A DNA stretch of 64,000 nt, taken from Massospora cicadina. Lineage: Eukaryota > Entomophthoromycota > Entomophthoromycetes > Entomophthorales > Entomophthoraceae. The first letter of the stretch is position 1. Each line of letters begins with the position of its first letter. The DNA is taken from contig JAKSZP010017365.1 in assembly GCA_022478985.1 (NCBI GenBank), positions 48,911-112,910 on the forward strand, given 5' to 3'. Positions 24,071 to 35,762 of the stretch are shown here, piece by piece. The notes beneath the pieces are model-generated. The model searched no databases. It was not told where the DNA came from and saw only the letters and a list, made by a program, of their open reading frames with translations. The translations under genes and the position numbers were made by a program.

Positions 24071-25560
24071 GGATAGGGGGATAAGCCCATATGTTCAAGT
24101 AAAAGGTCAGAGTACCTGAAGACTCTAGCAAAAAAATTCTTAATAATACTTGATTAAGGAAAATAAGCCCTATATTGTTAGATATTCTTGAGTCTATCTA
24201 ACTTTATATTAATCAAGAATATTACATAAGAGCCATAATAGTCACTTTATTTTTAGGGTGCGATATTTATAGGTATGAAATACCAGGTTTTGGTAGAATC
24301 TGCCAGGAACATATGAGACAAGATCTTTATAAAATTATTCTTTTAATAGCTTGATGTTTACTTTCCTATATATAGTTTTAAATTGAAAAAAATGTGATCT
24401 TTTAAATTAGGTTTAAACTTCAACAGCTGTGGTAACCAATCCTTTGGATTCAGGTTAATTTGACTTCAAGAATGATCATATCTCCTTATCAGGATTTTCT
24501 GCAATCAGATTTGATTGATTCTTTAAATCAAACTGGAAACTCAACAAAGCCCCTGTAATTCTTGAGGAACAACCCTTGCGCCTGAATTGGGAGGAGATCC
24601 TCCATAGAACTAAAAGGAGCCCTGAGAAGGTGGTTGTGACGCTCACCAGTTAGGGCGACTTACCCCATGTAATGGATGAGAGGTGGGCCACAGCCTACCC
24701 TCTGAAGGTTTCCCCCATCTAGTCCTCCCCACCACTAAATAGTTGTTAGTCGTGATTAGGAATGTGTTTTTGGATGTATTAGTGGCTAGAGTGGCAGCAT
24801 CAGCGCCAAGTTGTCTTCCCTTACTATGCAGTAAGGTCAGGGAAATAGGTTTAAGCTTCCTTAGGGGAAATGACCTAGCTAAAATTCCAACTAGTAGGGC
24901 GAAGCTAGTTCATGTTTGGCAATCTTCCAATCTTTTCAACTCACTAGTTAGTGCATTGGGGACATCCCTAGTAGATTTGGGCTTTATAAAAACAATTGAT
25001 TTTGTTTGATTCGATCCTACCACCCCTTCCCATGAGCTTGCCATACATCCTGCCAACAGCTCTTCCATTTGTCAAACAGAGATTGAGTTGTAAAAAATGT
25101 AGAGAAAGACTTTATATCAGTCCAAACAAGGAATGGATAGATCTGAGAACAAGTTCTAAGCTTTATGCAATATTAGTTTTATATATTGTGTCAATCCTTG
25201 AAATATGATGCAATAGGGATTGATTAGTCATAATGCACCACCACTAATTCCTTCTATAGTTTATACGCAGCAAGGTTTAATAAATATTTCTGTCAGTCAT
25301 AACTTTTGCTCACTTTTATTTTAAATAAAACCTCCCCCCAAAATTAAATTTCTATTATTTAGATATAGTCCTGGTATTTATTATAACCTAAGCTTTTCAG
25401 TTCCTGGAATGGGCGGCCCATAGTGGCATCTTTCCCCGTCAATTAGGCATAAATTGTGGATAGCTGTATTTTTGGTATTCTTCGTGCTGTTTTGGGTGTT
25501 TACTACATTTTGTAGCTTCTCAGTATTACTTTCATCAGTACAATCCATGACATAATTGTC
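24071..25560 (+). repeat. Repeat D, copy 1 (5' side of gypsy GC1)
   Basis: Diverged direct repeat shared with 47850-48905, and in its first part with 55980-56640. Shared landmarks: AAGGTCAGAGTACCTGAAG (copies 1 and 3); text translating as MDERWATAYPLKVSPI (24672-24720) against LDESWVTAYPLKVSPI (copy 2) and VDERWVTALPPKD (copy 3); TCCTCCCCACCACTAA; and CTCAGTATTACTTTCATCAG near the end. Two copies bracket the GC1 coding sequence, which suggests long LTRs or LTR-adjacent sequence. A coding role upstream of protease cannot be excluded. Short ORFs at 24743-25208 show no known domain. Confidence 0.5.
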
Positions 25561-26099
25561 TGACCATTACTATTTGGCTTCTACACCCTTCTATGTGAAT
25601 TGGTTGATGCTTTGATCTTGCTTTATAATAAGAATTTGCAACCCTTGACTTATTTGGTGGGTTATTGATGGGCGTCATGTATATTCGATTAAAACTTCTA
25701 TGTTGCTATAAGATTATCTATAAAACCCTAGACATAGTAATGCATCCTTGTAAGTTGACTTGCAGGTTCTCACTTTGGTTTTTTAGATCCAAATGTAAAT
25801 CTTAAAAGGTCACATGTAAAGTATTTTCTTCTCAGTCCTATCCCTAACTCTCTAGCCCAGCAGTAATGTGCTCAAGTGTAAAACCTTTATTTGTTGATGC
25901 AGAGGTCAACGTAAAGCAAATGGATTCAAAATTATTGGTGTCTATTTTATCAGCGGCGCTAAGGCATAGATGAGTAGACCCCTGTGACTTAGGAGACTGT
26001 GTATCTTCCTGAAACTAGGCCGTTGATATTCCTGTATTTCCCTCAACTGAGTCACTTATATTCCATATCTTTCAAAATGGACAGGATCATGACTACTTT

Positions 26100-27452
26100 T
26101 TTCCTTTTGTAATGCATTTAAGGGCTCACATATTATCTATTGATGCCCTCTTGGATACGGGTGTGGTTGTAATTTAATGAGTTTATATAGTGGCGCAAGA
26201 TCTAGAACTGGATTTTAGAGTAGGGTCGTCTTCATTGGATACTTCTTCCTCTCCAATGTATTTCCAAGAGGTAAGATATCCAGTTCCATTCACAGTGCAC
26301 AGTTTCTGCTTTTGTAACCGCTTTTACTGCTGTTACAAATTCTCTGTTTCTGGTTTTCTTGAGGTAGGCTTGTGGCATCGCCAACAGGTGAATATCAAAC
26401 TGGAGTCTAACATCTTGCCTTTTAAGAGTACCTACCTATGTGGTGAGTTCCTACTTTTGAAACCTTTTCTTCAGCAAGAGTTTTTGGGCTTGATCTCTAG
26501 CGCACCTTCTTTTACTTAATTACCTCATAAGTTCCTTTATATGTTGTTGTTATTTAATAGTATCATACTGAAAAGGATAATTTTCTCCTGCCTAACTTTG
26601 AGTATGATTGACTTTCCGTTTAACAGTGGATTATATTAACAAAAAATTCTTGTTGTATCCTTTTACCAAACAAGAGAACAGTGCCTTAGTAATTGGTAGA
26701 AGAAATGCTACAGAATGGATGGATCTTAAGGAATTATCCACTATTGCTTCCCCATGGTTTTTGCGCAGGAGACTAATTAATTATTACGGCCATGTGTGGA
26801 GTATGGCCATCTGAACAACATCATTGTGCATGACCCTTACCTCCTGTCTTTAAAGAAAACCATTATCCAGGATATTGCCATGTTCTGGGATTTTCTATAC
26901 TAGATCTGGTTAATGAATTTAATCAAATCAGGGTGGTGGAGGTCCAGGAGCTGCTCACAGCAATCCTCACAATGAGAGGTATATACCAGTTCATGTGAGT
27001 ACTTTTGTTCTTAAAAATACACATGTGACATTCAAACATATGATAGATTATGTCCTGGGCGATTTTCGCTTCACCAGCGCAGTAACCTATGTTAATAATA
27101 TTTTGGTACATTTACCCAGTCATGAGTAGCAAGCAAGATCTTAGATATTTTATTTCTTCTCTAAAAAGCGTATCTATACAACAAACCCTCCAAATGTGAA
27201 ACTATTAAGGAGAAGGTCATTTTCCCGAGAGCTTGGTTTTAAAAGAAAAATATTCAAAACTCCTTGCAAACTTAAATCTTTTCATTTCTTGGCCCACCCC
27301 CTCAACTCAGAAACAACTTCAAAGCTTTTTTGGTACCATCACTTTACTTAATAAGTTGTCCCTGGAGTATCTCAGTTGGCGGTTCATATCTATTCTCTGA
27401 AAGGGAAAAACGTCCCATTATAGTGAACAAATGATTGTCAGCAAGCGATCAA
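26100..27452 (+). pseudogene. pol: Gypsy GC1 protease and reverse transcriptase (first part)
   Basis: A third gypsy family on the + strand. Protease: HILSIDALLDTGVVVI with Asp-Thr-Gly near 26150-26163. RT: NEFNQIRVVEVQELLTAILTMRGIYQFM (26910-26995), LKNTHVTFKHMIDYVLGDF (27011-27067) and the active site TYVNNILVHLPSHE (YVNN at 27088-27099; YVDD expected). Then QKQLQSFFGTITLLNKLSLEYLS (27308-27375) and KGKTSHYSEQ. At 27453 it is cut by GB1, and the expected next block (APILKH, then IVECDA) is found at 38020-38070. Both active-site Asp codons are AAT here. Heavily decayed. Confidence 0.75.
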
Positions 27453-27957
27453 TGCCATTCTTGGGACATGGCAAAATAGGCAACTGGCCAAGTTTGACAT
27501 CTCTCAAGGCAATGGTAAAGTATTCAACTGGCCAAGTAGTTAAAGAAGAAAAAAGGTTCAAAGCTGTAGTTCCAGGAGACAGGATATCTAAAGCAATTTT
27601 TATTGAAGAATTAATTTAACGAAAGTAAACAAAAAAATCTTAAGACAAAAATAATGGTGTGTATCTTAGTTGAAACTTCTTATCATATGAAAAATCAGGA
27701 TTGTCTTTGATGAGATAAATTTCTAAGCTCTCTTTGTACAGGATCTTTCATCAACTGCTGCTGGCATGCAAATGAGATGTTTTATAGAGGATATTGAAGG
27801 TTGTCAATTCAAACATTGGGTGTTATACTAGGGCTAGCTGAATATTCTGACAATTTAGGATCAGGTGGTGAAATATTTCATTAATTGTTTTATCATTGAG
27901 GGAATTTTCTTGGGGGTGGAGTCAATTTAATTTCCATTATTATTCCAATTTCTGACA
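27453..27957 (-). repeat. 3' LTR of GB1
   Basis: On the + strand begins TGCCATTCTTGGGACATGG and ends TTTCTGACA. It aligns with 35552-35762 joined to 37696-37994: shared TTCTTGGGACAT, a CCAGGAGA(C/T)AGGATAT block, GTAAACAAAAAA, AAGCTCTC and CTAGCTGAATATTCT-like sequence. About 505 bp against ~511 bp for the other LTR. Confidence 0.8.
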
Positions 27958-27979
27958 ACCCCCCCTCAAGCTCCTGTCA

Positions 27980-30560
27980 AAGAGGGAAATAGGGCCTGAG
28001 AAATTGAGTATGAGTCTAATTGACTACATATGCATGGGCCAAATTAGCAGTGGAATTTTCAGAGTTGACTTTGTGAATAATTTGTTACAGATCAGACGAA
28101 GTGATGTCAAGCTTGTTGGGTTGACCTCCTAGTCAATGATGGTAGAACAGACAAGATCTTTTAATTGAAATACAGGTAATGCAGGTCGTCTGGCATTTGA
28201 TTGTTTGGTTTCTCTAGGGGCTGTGGATAATATCTCTTCCATAGCAAGAGCCTGTAACTAAATTATCTCATCCGCTAGAGCTCAGGTGTTTAACACAGTG
28301 GTATCTGGCACAGTGTTATCTAGTAACGGTTGCGCACTGTTTGGTATCTTGGTTCTCTCCCATACAAAGTCTGTAAGGGGGAAATCTTAATAATTTTGTG
28401 ATATCTTATTCTGTAAGCCATCAATGAGCTAGGAAGGTAATGATTCCAACAATGAGGATCCAAAGTTGCATTTTTCGCAATATAGAAACCAAAGCCCAAT
28501 AGCATTCTCAACTGATCCTTTAGATGAAGGATTATAAGGAGAAAATTGATGACTAGTATTTAACAGCCAATTTAGCTCCCATATTACCAGCGATGTGAAA
28601 TTTTGACCATCAACCAATTTGAATATTTGGGGGCACCCACGCTTGGTGAAAACGTGTTGAGATAAAAACGTCACCATGGCTTCAACAGTAATGGCTGGCA
28701 CCAAATGGCTTCCACCCATTTAGTAAAATGGTCTATGGCCAACAGTATATACTAATGGACATGGAGCCCCATCAGTAAAGGCCCCGCTACATCTATACTA
28801 ACCACTTGGAAAGGTTCTGCAGGGCTACAATTTGATGTTGATATTGAGGTTTAGGCTGATCCTGGATCTAGCAAATAAGGCACGCCTTAAGTATTTCATG
28901 GGTGGTTTCTAACATCCTATCTCAATAGTAATGAGTCTTAAGCAATTTTAAAGCTTTCTTAACGGCACCAAGGCCAATTGCATTATGTACTTCAACAAGT
29001 ACTTATATTTGAGAAGAGGGACAAATATAAGGGATCCATTTAGAATAAATGTTTATAGAGTAATTCTTCTCGAATCTTAGTGCTTTCAGTCTTCTTATGT
29101 AGTTTTTCCTGTAATTCTTTAATCTCAGGAGCCCATATTTCCAGTCAGCTATTAAGATCATAAATTCTATCCTATTCAGGAGAAGGACAGCCAAGATGAG
29201 AATCCTGGATAGACCATCTGAATTTTGAAGGATAGTAGTGGCTGAGTGTTCAATAGAGAAATCATAATTCTGTAAGTGATTGGCCTCGCGTGTTAACTGT
29301 TCGTTGCTGTCCTTCATATGTTGTAGCCACCATAATGAGGCATGATCAGTGACCACAGTTAAATGAGTTCCATACAGATAGGGAAGGAACCGTTTTTAGC
29401 TAACAGGACAACCAGATACTCCCACTTGTTCACGCTATAGTTACTCTCCTTCTTACTTAGAGTCTTACTGATGTAGGCGACTGGATAATTTACCTTATTG
29501 TCATCAAGATGAGCAATAATTACTCCAACTGCAACATCAAAGGTGTTGCTAAACAATATAAAAGGCTGATCAACTGATTATTTATTAAAAGGGGCTGAGT
29601 ACACAAGGCAGTTTTATGGAATTGAAAGCCTGGTAATATTCGAAGTTTTACTCAAAAATGCTCTTTTTTCATAATAAGTAAGGCAAAGTTTTTGATAAAA
29701 TCAGCGAATCAAGGGATAAACTATTAATAGTGTCCGACCATTCCTAAAATTACTTGTATATCTCTAAACTAGCAGTCCGGGACATTTTCTTGATAACATT
29801 AATCTTTTGAGAAAGAGGTTGAATTCCTTCCTTTGATACCTGATGCTCAAGAAACCCTATCTTGTTTTTCAAAAAAATGAACACTTAGATGGTTTTAATT
29901 TTATAAAAGCGTTTTGAAGTCAATTGATTACTTCTTGTAGGTGATCCATAATAGATGTGGAAGTCCATGAGAATATAGTCATATCTTCAAGTAGAACTAA
30001 AACGCAGGAAAGTTTGAGAACATCTTAATTTCCACCCATTGCTCTTTAGAAGGTGGCTGGAGCATTAAACAATCCCTTCGGCATTCTGGTGGTCTTAAAG
30101 ATCCTTCATTTTTGATTAGAAAACATTTAAGTCGGTCTTCTGGTGCCAATTCTATATGTCAATAACCACATGCTAGAGTCATAGCCAAAAAGTATGGGCG
30201 CCGGCAAGTAACCAAAGAGAATTGTCAGAGGAAGGGGATAACTATCCTTCTTAGTAACAGAGTTAAGGCGTTAGTAATTCACCACTCTATGACTAACATC
30301 TTTTTTCCTAACTAATAAAAGGGAGAAGTCCAGGTACTATGAGATGAAACCAAAAAACAAAAAAACTATTAGTTGTCTAAGTTCAACTGTTACCTGAGCC
30401 TCTTTGAACTTACTTTTTCAATATGGTCAGGCATGAAATGGGGGCGCATCTCAGTTTCTAAGTAAAAGCAATACATCATTTATTTTACCAAAATCATATG
30501 TAGAAGGTGAAAAAAGTTCAAAATATTCCTCCAATAATTGATCTACTTCTTTAAGCTGAT
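27980..30560 (-). pseudogene. pol: GB1 integrase, RNase H and RT, broken
   Basis: Read right to left. RT (30480-29640) with the active-site region LVLLEDMTIFS (29983-29994 codes LLED where YLDD is expected). RNase H with FDVAVGVIIAHLDDNKVNYPVAYISKTL (~29535-29450) and MVTDHASLWWLQHMKDSNEQL (29356-29294). The integrase zinc and core region runs ~28900-28300, with HVFTKRGCPQIFKLVDGQNF (second catalytic Asp; ~28660-28600) and NPSSKGSVENAIGLWF (Glu; ~28535-28490). Stops and frameshifts throughout. Confidence 0.7.
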
Positions 30561-30639
30561 CAGTAGTTAATCCAGGGCCAATGCAAGGGCTAGTATGGCC
30601 AATGGTAGGGGCTGCTCAAGAATCATATCTCTTATGCTT

Positions 30640-31230
30640 TCCAAACTTTGAACGTCTTTTACTTTGTCAACAACCAATGGGCGAAGAAAAGCAATTGAGG
30701 TATTCAATCAAACTATCGTTGATGAATCCATTAAATTTGTTAATAAAACCGTAATAGAACCATCATATACAGGATCAAAAATCCTCAGAAAATTAATGCT
30801 TCTCTTACTAGGGTTTTAATGTCCCTGAATTTCACATAGCTATCCAGTGGTATAGTAACATGAATTTGAGTGTTCACAATAATTTGAGATTTAAGCGGAA
30901 TTACCATTGCATTGGGGGAATAGAGAGGCATAATTTTGTACCCATTTAATTATTTAGGAGGCAGACGGACTTTGGACCCACATGCATGATACTCTACATG
31001 ATTTATTTTATTTTCTTTTTTAAGTAGATATTTATTGAGCCCAAATTTCAGTTTTATCAAGAGGAGTACCAAAAATCATCAGCACTCAATGTCCAGGAGA
31101 AAGAAATCCTTCAGCATAATCGATAATAAATATTTGATACCTTGAAATTTTTTACCAAGCAAGAGATCATACCTTGAAGTATCTAAAGCAACAGCGAAAA
31201 TTGATCTTGATATTTTCCAAGTTTTATAGT
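30640..31230 (-). pseudogene. GB1 dUTPase-like domain and protease region
   Basis: From ~30930 downward the minus strand reads SQIIVNTQIHVTIPLDSYVKF, then FDPVYDGSITVLLTNLMDSS (30735-30782), then NTSIAFLRPL. The DPVYDGSITVLL block closely resembles motif 3 of trimeric dUTPases (D-P-G-Y-x-G-x-I-x-V), with the Tyr retained. The expected motif 1 Asp is not seen. The region to the right (30960-31230) should hold the protease, but no DTG/DSG triad is legible. Confidence 0.5.
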
Positions 31231-31251
31231 TAATGATGAGTACACTCTAAT

Positions 31252-31299
31252 TCATCGATGAATCCCCCCTTGGGTTGGGACCATCTAGTACTAAAAAAA
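31252..31299 (+). mobile_element. 48-nt tail-only retroposon insertion
   Basis: Exactly flanked by a perfect 16-bp direct repeat (ATGAGTACACTCTAAT at 31236-31251 and 31300-31315). The insert ends ACCATCTAGTACTAAAAAAA and matches the last ~45 bp of LINE-beta (ending 18178), also resembling HAL-beta ends. Read as an extremely 5'-truncated product of LINE-type reverse transcription into GB1. Confidence 0.9.
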
Positions 31300-32100
31300 A
31301 TGAGTACACTCTAATAGCTTGAGTGCAGAGAGGTACCAGCAGTTTCACTCTCCATAATTTTTATGTACATCTGGAGCCATCTTAATTCGCTTTATAAGTT
31401 TGCAAGAGATGGCATTAACGGGTAATCACTATTTACATTTGCTAAGACTGGAATTTTTTTGAACCTTCACTGCTACTCGAGTCACTATACCACCAAATTG
31501 TGGGGGTAAAGTGAGGAACATAGTTGTCTCTTCAACCTAGGAATAAGATAGAGTAGATTTTATTATTTTAAGACTAAATCACCTCCTCCATTCTGATTAA
31601 ATACTTGTTTAATATCCTTAGGTAAAATAGGCTTAGTTTGAGGTTTAACAATGAAATCAACATGAAGAGCCTCACCTTTCATGTTGACCCTTATTTTCAT
31701 GCCATAAAGGACGTCATTCACCAATTTTGTGCCTGATAAAGGTTCCATTAAAATTAAGTACACCAGATCTCCTTTTTTATTCTACTGCATGTACACTGGG
31801 TCAGTTGAGGTGGTAGAATTTTTGTGAACCCATGCTGACAGTAGGATTTTGATAAGAGCTTTCTTAATATCTAAGATACAATTGAAATTATGTTTTAGGG
31901 CAATCATGTGAAGTTGAACTTCGGTACATGGTTCAAAAGCTGAAATTACTGCTGTGATGACAGTATCCAAATTATTTCTCTTTATTACAAAAGGTTGAGC
32001 GTTGTCATAGAAACGAGTAGCAAAATCAGAGGGACTTTCATTCTTATTCAACCAGATGTCCAGAAAGTTTGCTTCTGGTTCAAAAGAGTTTGATTTCTTT

Positions 32101-33988
32101 ATTTCTATTTAACTGAACGAACAGACCTACCCAAACAGAATATTTAACCGCCCAAAAAGAGCAGGTGTAACAAAACCAAATGAGAGTACAACTAACCAAG
32201 TGAGACAGCAACGAGTCGCTCATCTCACCATGGTGGAAGGGGATCAGGTGGCTTATCCTCAGTATTGGATTTCATATCAAAGGCAAGTGTATTGGCCAAG
32301 GTGGAGAGCAATGTTGTGGGGTGATTAGAGATATAGGGAGCGAGTTAGCTGATGGCCGGCAGGTTGTTAAAATTACCTGCATCAAAAATTGCACTTAGGT
32401 ATATGGAAAAACAGTCTTCTACATGAAGGCGGATGGAAGGAAGCTGCGACAATAAAGCTGCAGTGGAATGTGTGGTTTTTGTCTTAGCCTGGGAAGCAAT
32501 TTTAACTTTCTTGATAGTGGTATTTGCTTGTTTGTGGAGGTTTAGGACGTTACATCTGCCCTAAGAGGTTAAGGTTAAAGCCAAAATGGATGATGGAGAC
32601 CCTTGGAAAGTATCGCTACTGATGAGTCAGTTATCTCGCATATGTCAGTGTTATCTGGGTTTTCAGCTGCAGCAACAGAGAGCTGGTGGTCAGAGTGGAA
32701 CACAGCGGCGTTCTGTTGGGGGTGTAAAAATTCTGAGGGATCTGAATGGGGTGTTGTACCTGTATAAATTCTTTGATTTGGGTATTCAAGTATTCAATTC
32801 CATTGCCCATTTCATTGGTTTCATCCAATGAAGTCCATGGATTAAAGTCATATTAAAAATAGGGGTTGGTGAATTTATGGGCTGAGGCTGTCAATTGAGG
32901 AATAACGTGATTTCAAACTGTTATCCAAGCTGTCTCCTGATTGGTTGAAGTGCATATGGCACTGGACTGAGGAGGGACCTGATTGGCAGCAGTGGGTGCT
33001 GCATCAGCTGCAGGTTTTGGAGGAGGGGGAAGGATTGTACCCCATACCGGAAAGGGAGTGGGGGTGTGTGGCGTTTTGGGGGCCAGAAAGAGGCATTGCA
33101 GGTCTAGTGGATGAGCCAAGATAGGGGCATTTACGCTTTGAGTGGTCCAACTCAAAGCAGGATGGATAGGTAGCCCACCCACCCTCGACATGAGCCCAGA
33201 ATGGGTGTTTTTGAGCAGAAGGAATGACAACGTAATGGGAGCTTATAAAGCAATTTTACTGAATTCAGGGCAGATTGTGGCAAATGGCCATGGCCCAGAA
33301 AGGTGAGTGGCCCCATTGGGGACCACAAACTGAAGGATGGGATTGGAGCCATATGCATCCAAGCTTTCCATCACTACTGATGGAGCATCGCAGGGGGAAG
33401 GTGGGTGGCTAACCCCACAAAGTGAACCACCATAGTTGTGTTGGTGGGGAGCCAGGTGCACGTTGTGAAACTAGGGGTGCACTGGAAAACCAGGGGAACC
33501 GTGGCCGCAGTGGTGGCATCAGCTTCACAAGTGAAGCCTAGGTCAAAATACCCCTTATATGGGCGGAAAAGTATAAATATGGCTGGCAGCATCACCGCCT
33601 GGGCCAAGTCAATAATGGCTTTTTCTGTGTATGGGAATAATTTCACATATTTGACCTGAAGGCTGAAATGCAGATGGGATCAGGGGAGAAAGAGTGGGCT
33701 GTGAGGCACTGCCTGGGCATGTGCCAGGTGGATGGAGAGATTTTTGAGTAGAATGAACTGACCAGATGTATTATTGTGACTGGATGAGCCAGTCCAAAAG
33801 CGTTTTCCCACCGGATGGAAAATGATGGGTGGGGTTTTGCTGCTGCCCCCACATGGGGGCAACCAGCAGAGAAACTGAGGTCATCAGGGAGTAACTCAGG
33901 AAGTTGGTGTAGGCTAGTTAGGCTCTTTTTTCTTCCTTTTAAATAGAATCTCTCTAAAGTTACTCCAAGTGGACATAAAAGTAACCAT
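32101..33988 (-). mobile_element. HAL-alpha-2: ORF1-only LINE-like element
   Basis: About 1.89 kb, between 13-bp candidate target duplications matching at 11 positions (GTTTGATTTCTTT at 32088-32100, GTTTGATCACTTT at 33989-34001). Both lie in GB1 gag, whose reading sense rejoins across the insert. The 3' end (left) reads TTCAGTTAAATAGAAATAAA on the minus strand, as in HAL-alpha-3, but this copy lacks a clear version of the GACCAGGGG tail block, so its tail is diverged or partly deleted. Confidence 0.7.
32220..33852 (-). pseudogene. HAL-alpha-2 ORF1-like protein, broken
   Basis: From the right: an N-terminal part near 33850-33650; MKLFPYTEKAIIDLAQAV (33646 down) with FRPYKGYFDLGFTCEADATT; LQFVVPNGATHLSGP (~33300); a zinc knuckle at ~33115-33160 (S-C-F-E-L-D-H-S-K-R-K-C, first Cys replaced by Tyr); a Pro-rich linker (~33080-32990); and a poorly preserved C-terminal part. 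Frameshifts between blocks. Confidence 0.6.
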
Positions 33989-35762
33989 GTTTGATCACTT
34001 TAAAATTCTTGAATTAAAGCTTTTTTCATTTGACTCCAAGGTTGGCATTCCTGGAGGTGAGGGGTCATTTTCTCTCTGGTACCAGTACTTAAACAGGAAT
34101 GAATATGTTTGCCCTTTTGATGATCAGTTGCTGCTTCCATTGCACTCTCATAAGCATGCAAAAATGAAGAAATACTCTCTGTTTAGGAAGCTTTTATCTT
34201 TGAAACTAGGTTTGAAAGAAGAATGTTACCAGGGATGATAATGAACTAATTCCAGCGACCACGCTAGGGTCAGAGGATTCAATGTCAGTTTCATTTGGTG
34301 GAGACAGTACAATGATTTGTCTTCAGATAGCCTCTAATTATTCATGAGTTTCTCTCCAAATTTGATTTAAGGAGGATACTGAAGCCTTTTGAGTGAGCAG
34401 CTCTTTCAAAGTATGAATCTCAATTTGATGGGCTCATATTTTGAGCTTCACATTGGCTTACTCAGTCATCAAGGCGTTTACAGTTGTCATCAAATCGGCT
34501 TAGATCTCCATCAAAAACTTTGGTAAATGCAGTAAAGTTACCCATTTCAGCGTACAAGTCAGCTAAAGTAAGTCGAGGGTCAAAGGGACTTCCATCAAGG
34601 GGGACTTGATTCCAATAGCCACCTTTTCCAATTGAGACTTCAAGGTAACTTAAACTTTAGATACATCTTCTTATCACAAACCATAATCTCCAGATACAGG
34701 GATAGCTGGTCCTGGAGGTCCTGGAGATCAGGGGCTCTTCTCTTCCATCTGAACCAGAAGGACCTTCAGGCATACTAAGCCCAGTAGGCCCTTCCCCGAC
34801 TTCTTGTTGGGTCTTTTTCTGACAAAGTTGCTTCAAAAATTATAATGCGACTTTGATTTTATTAAATTATTTGAGCCCAACCAACTTTGTGTTATTGGAA
34901 TTATTAATTGAATTGATCATCAAGTTACCCAGAGATCCCACTATCATCTAAGGCAAGTTGCGTTTAAGCTTCATTTATCTAACATTGGCTGTCTAGAATG
35001 GCATCTCTGTTTTCAAGATCATACGCTGAAGCAGTATTATAAAAGTTTACTACTGCCAAGTGTAATTTCTGAGGCATTACTAGTTGTCTGTTTAGCTTGT
35101 AATGATGTACTCTAAGATTTGAAGAAGATCATCCAACGCAGGATGTACAAAATGGTGAAGATATTGATTGGTACCAGTTACCAAATCACTATCCAGTAAT
35201 TGGTTTGATTTATACAATCGGCGCATTGTAGAGGGAACTGCAGAAGCCTGGGAGTGAAGAGAACAATTTTTCAAAAATAAATTCCGTTAAGTAGTTACTG
35301 AATTTTACTTACAATATTTTTGACATGAACTTGATACTGACGCTGATCAACATTAGGGATAAATAGTTGCAAAGTAGCCTGAAACTCTAAGGCTTCATAC
35401 TCAAGAGGGGTTACTTCATATCTAGACGTAGTGACCCAGTTAGACATACTTCTGGTATTATCATGTGTATCAGTTTGACTATCATTATTCTTCATGGCGT
35501 GATAGATGTTTTCACTTGCAACAGCTCAGAGTCCCCTGTAGTGAGTGGCACTGTTTTCTTGGGACATAGGAAAATAGTCAGATGGCAGGCTTGATATATT
35601 TCAAGGCAACGAGAAAGTAGTCAACCAGATGAGGAATAAAAGATAAGAAGGCTCTATCTGTAATTCCAGGAGATAGGATATTCTTCAACAAATAGTAAAT
35701 GAAGAATCACATATTTAAAGTAAACAAAAAATAACAGTACAAAAATTGTGATGTATATTTTA

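Larger units (their letters stand above)
31563..35538 (-). pseudogene. gag: GB1 gag, split by HAL-alpha-2; collagen-like stretch
   Basis: N-terminal part at 35495-34002, C-terminal part at 32100-31563 (LNKNESPSDFATRFYDNAQPF, as in GA-family gag SKNESLTKFVERF). The frame can be followed across the HAL-alpha-2 insertion. Around 34700-34800 the minus strand reads Gly-X-Y triplets (GPTGLSMPEGPSGSDGRE) and, in a shifted frame, SPGPPGPAIPVSG, a collagen-like run. GB2 has a matching PGIPVAPGRHG stretch. No zinc knuckle recognised. Start near 35490 (MKNNDSQTDTHDN) is plausible but unproven. Confidence 0.55.

Noticed and set aside
32586..32831. + strand ORF of 81 codons
   Set aside because: It is antisense to the C-terminal part of HAL-alpha-2 and has an opposite-strand mirror ORF at 32631-32828.
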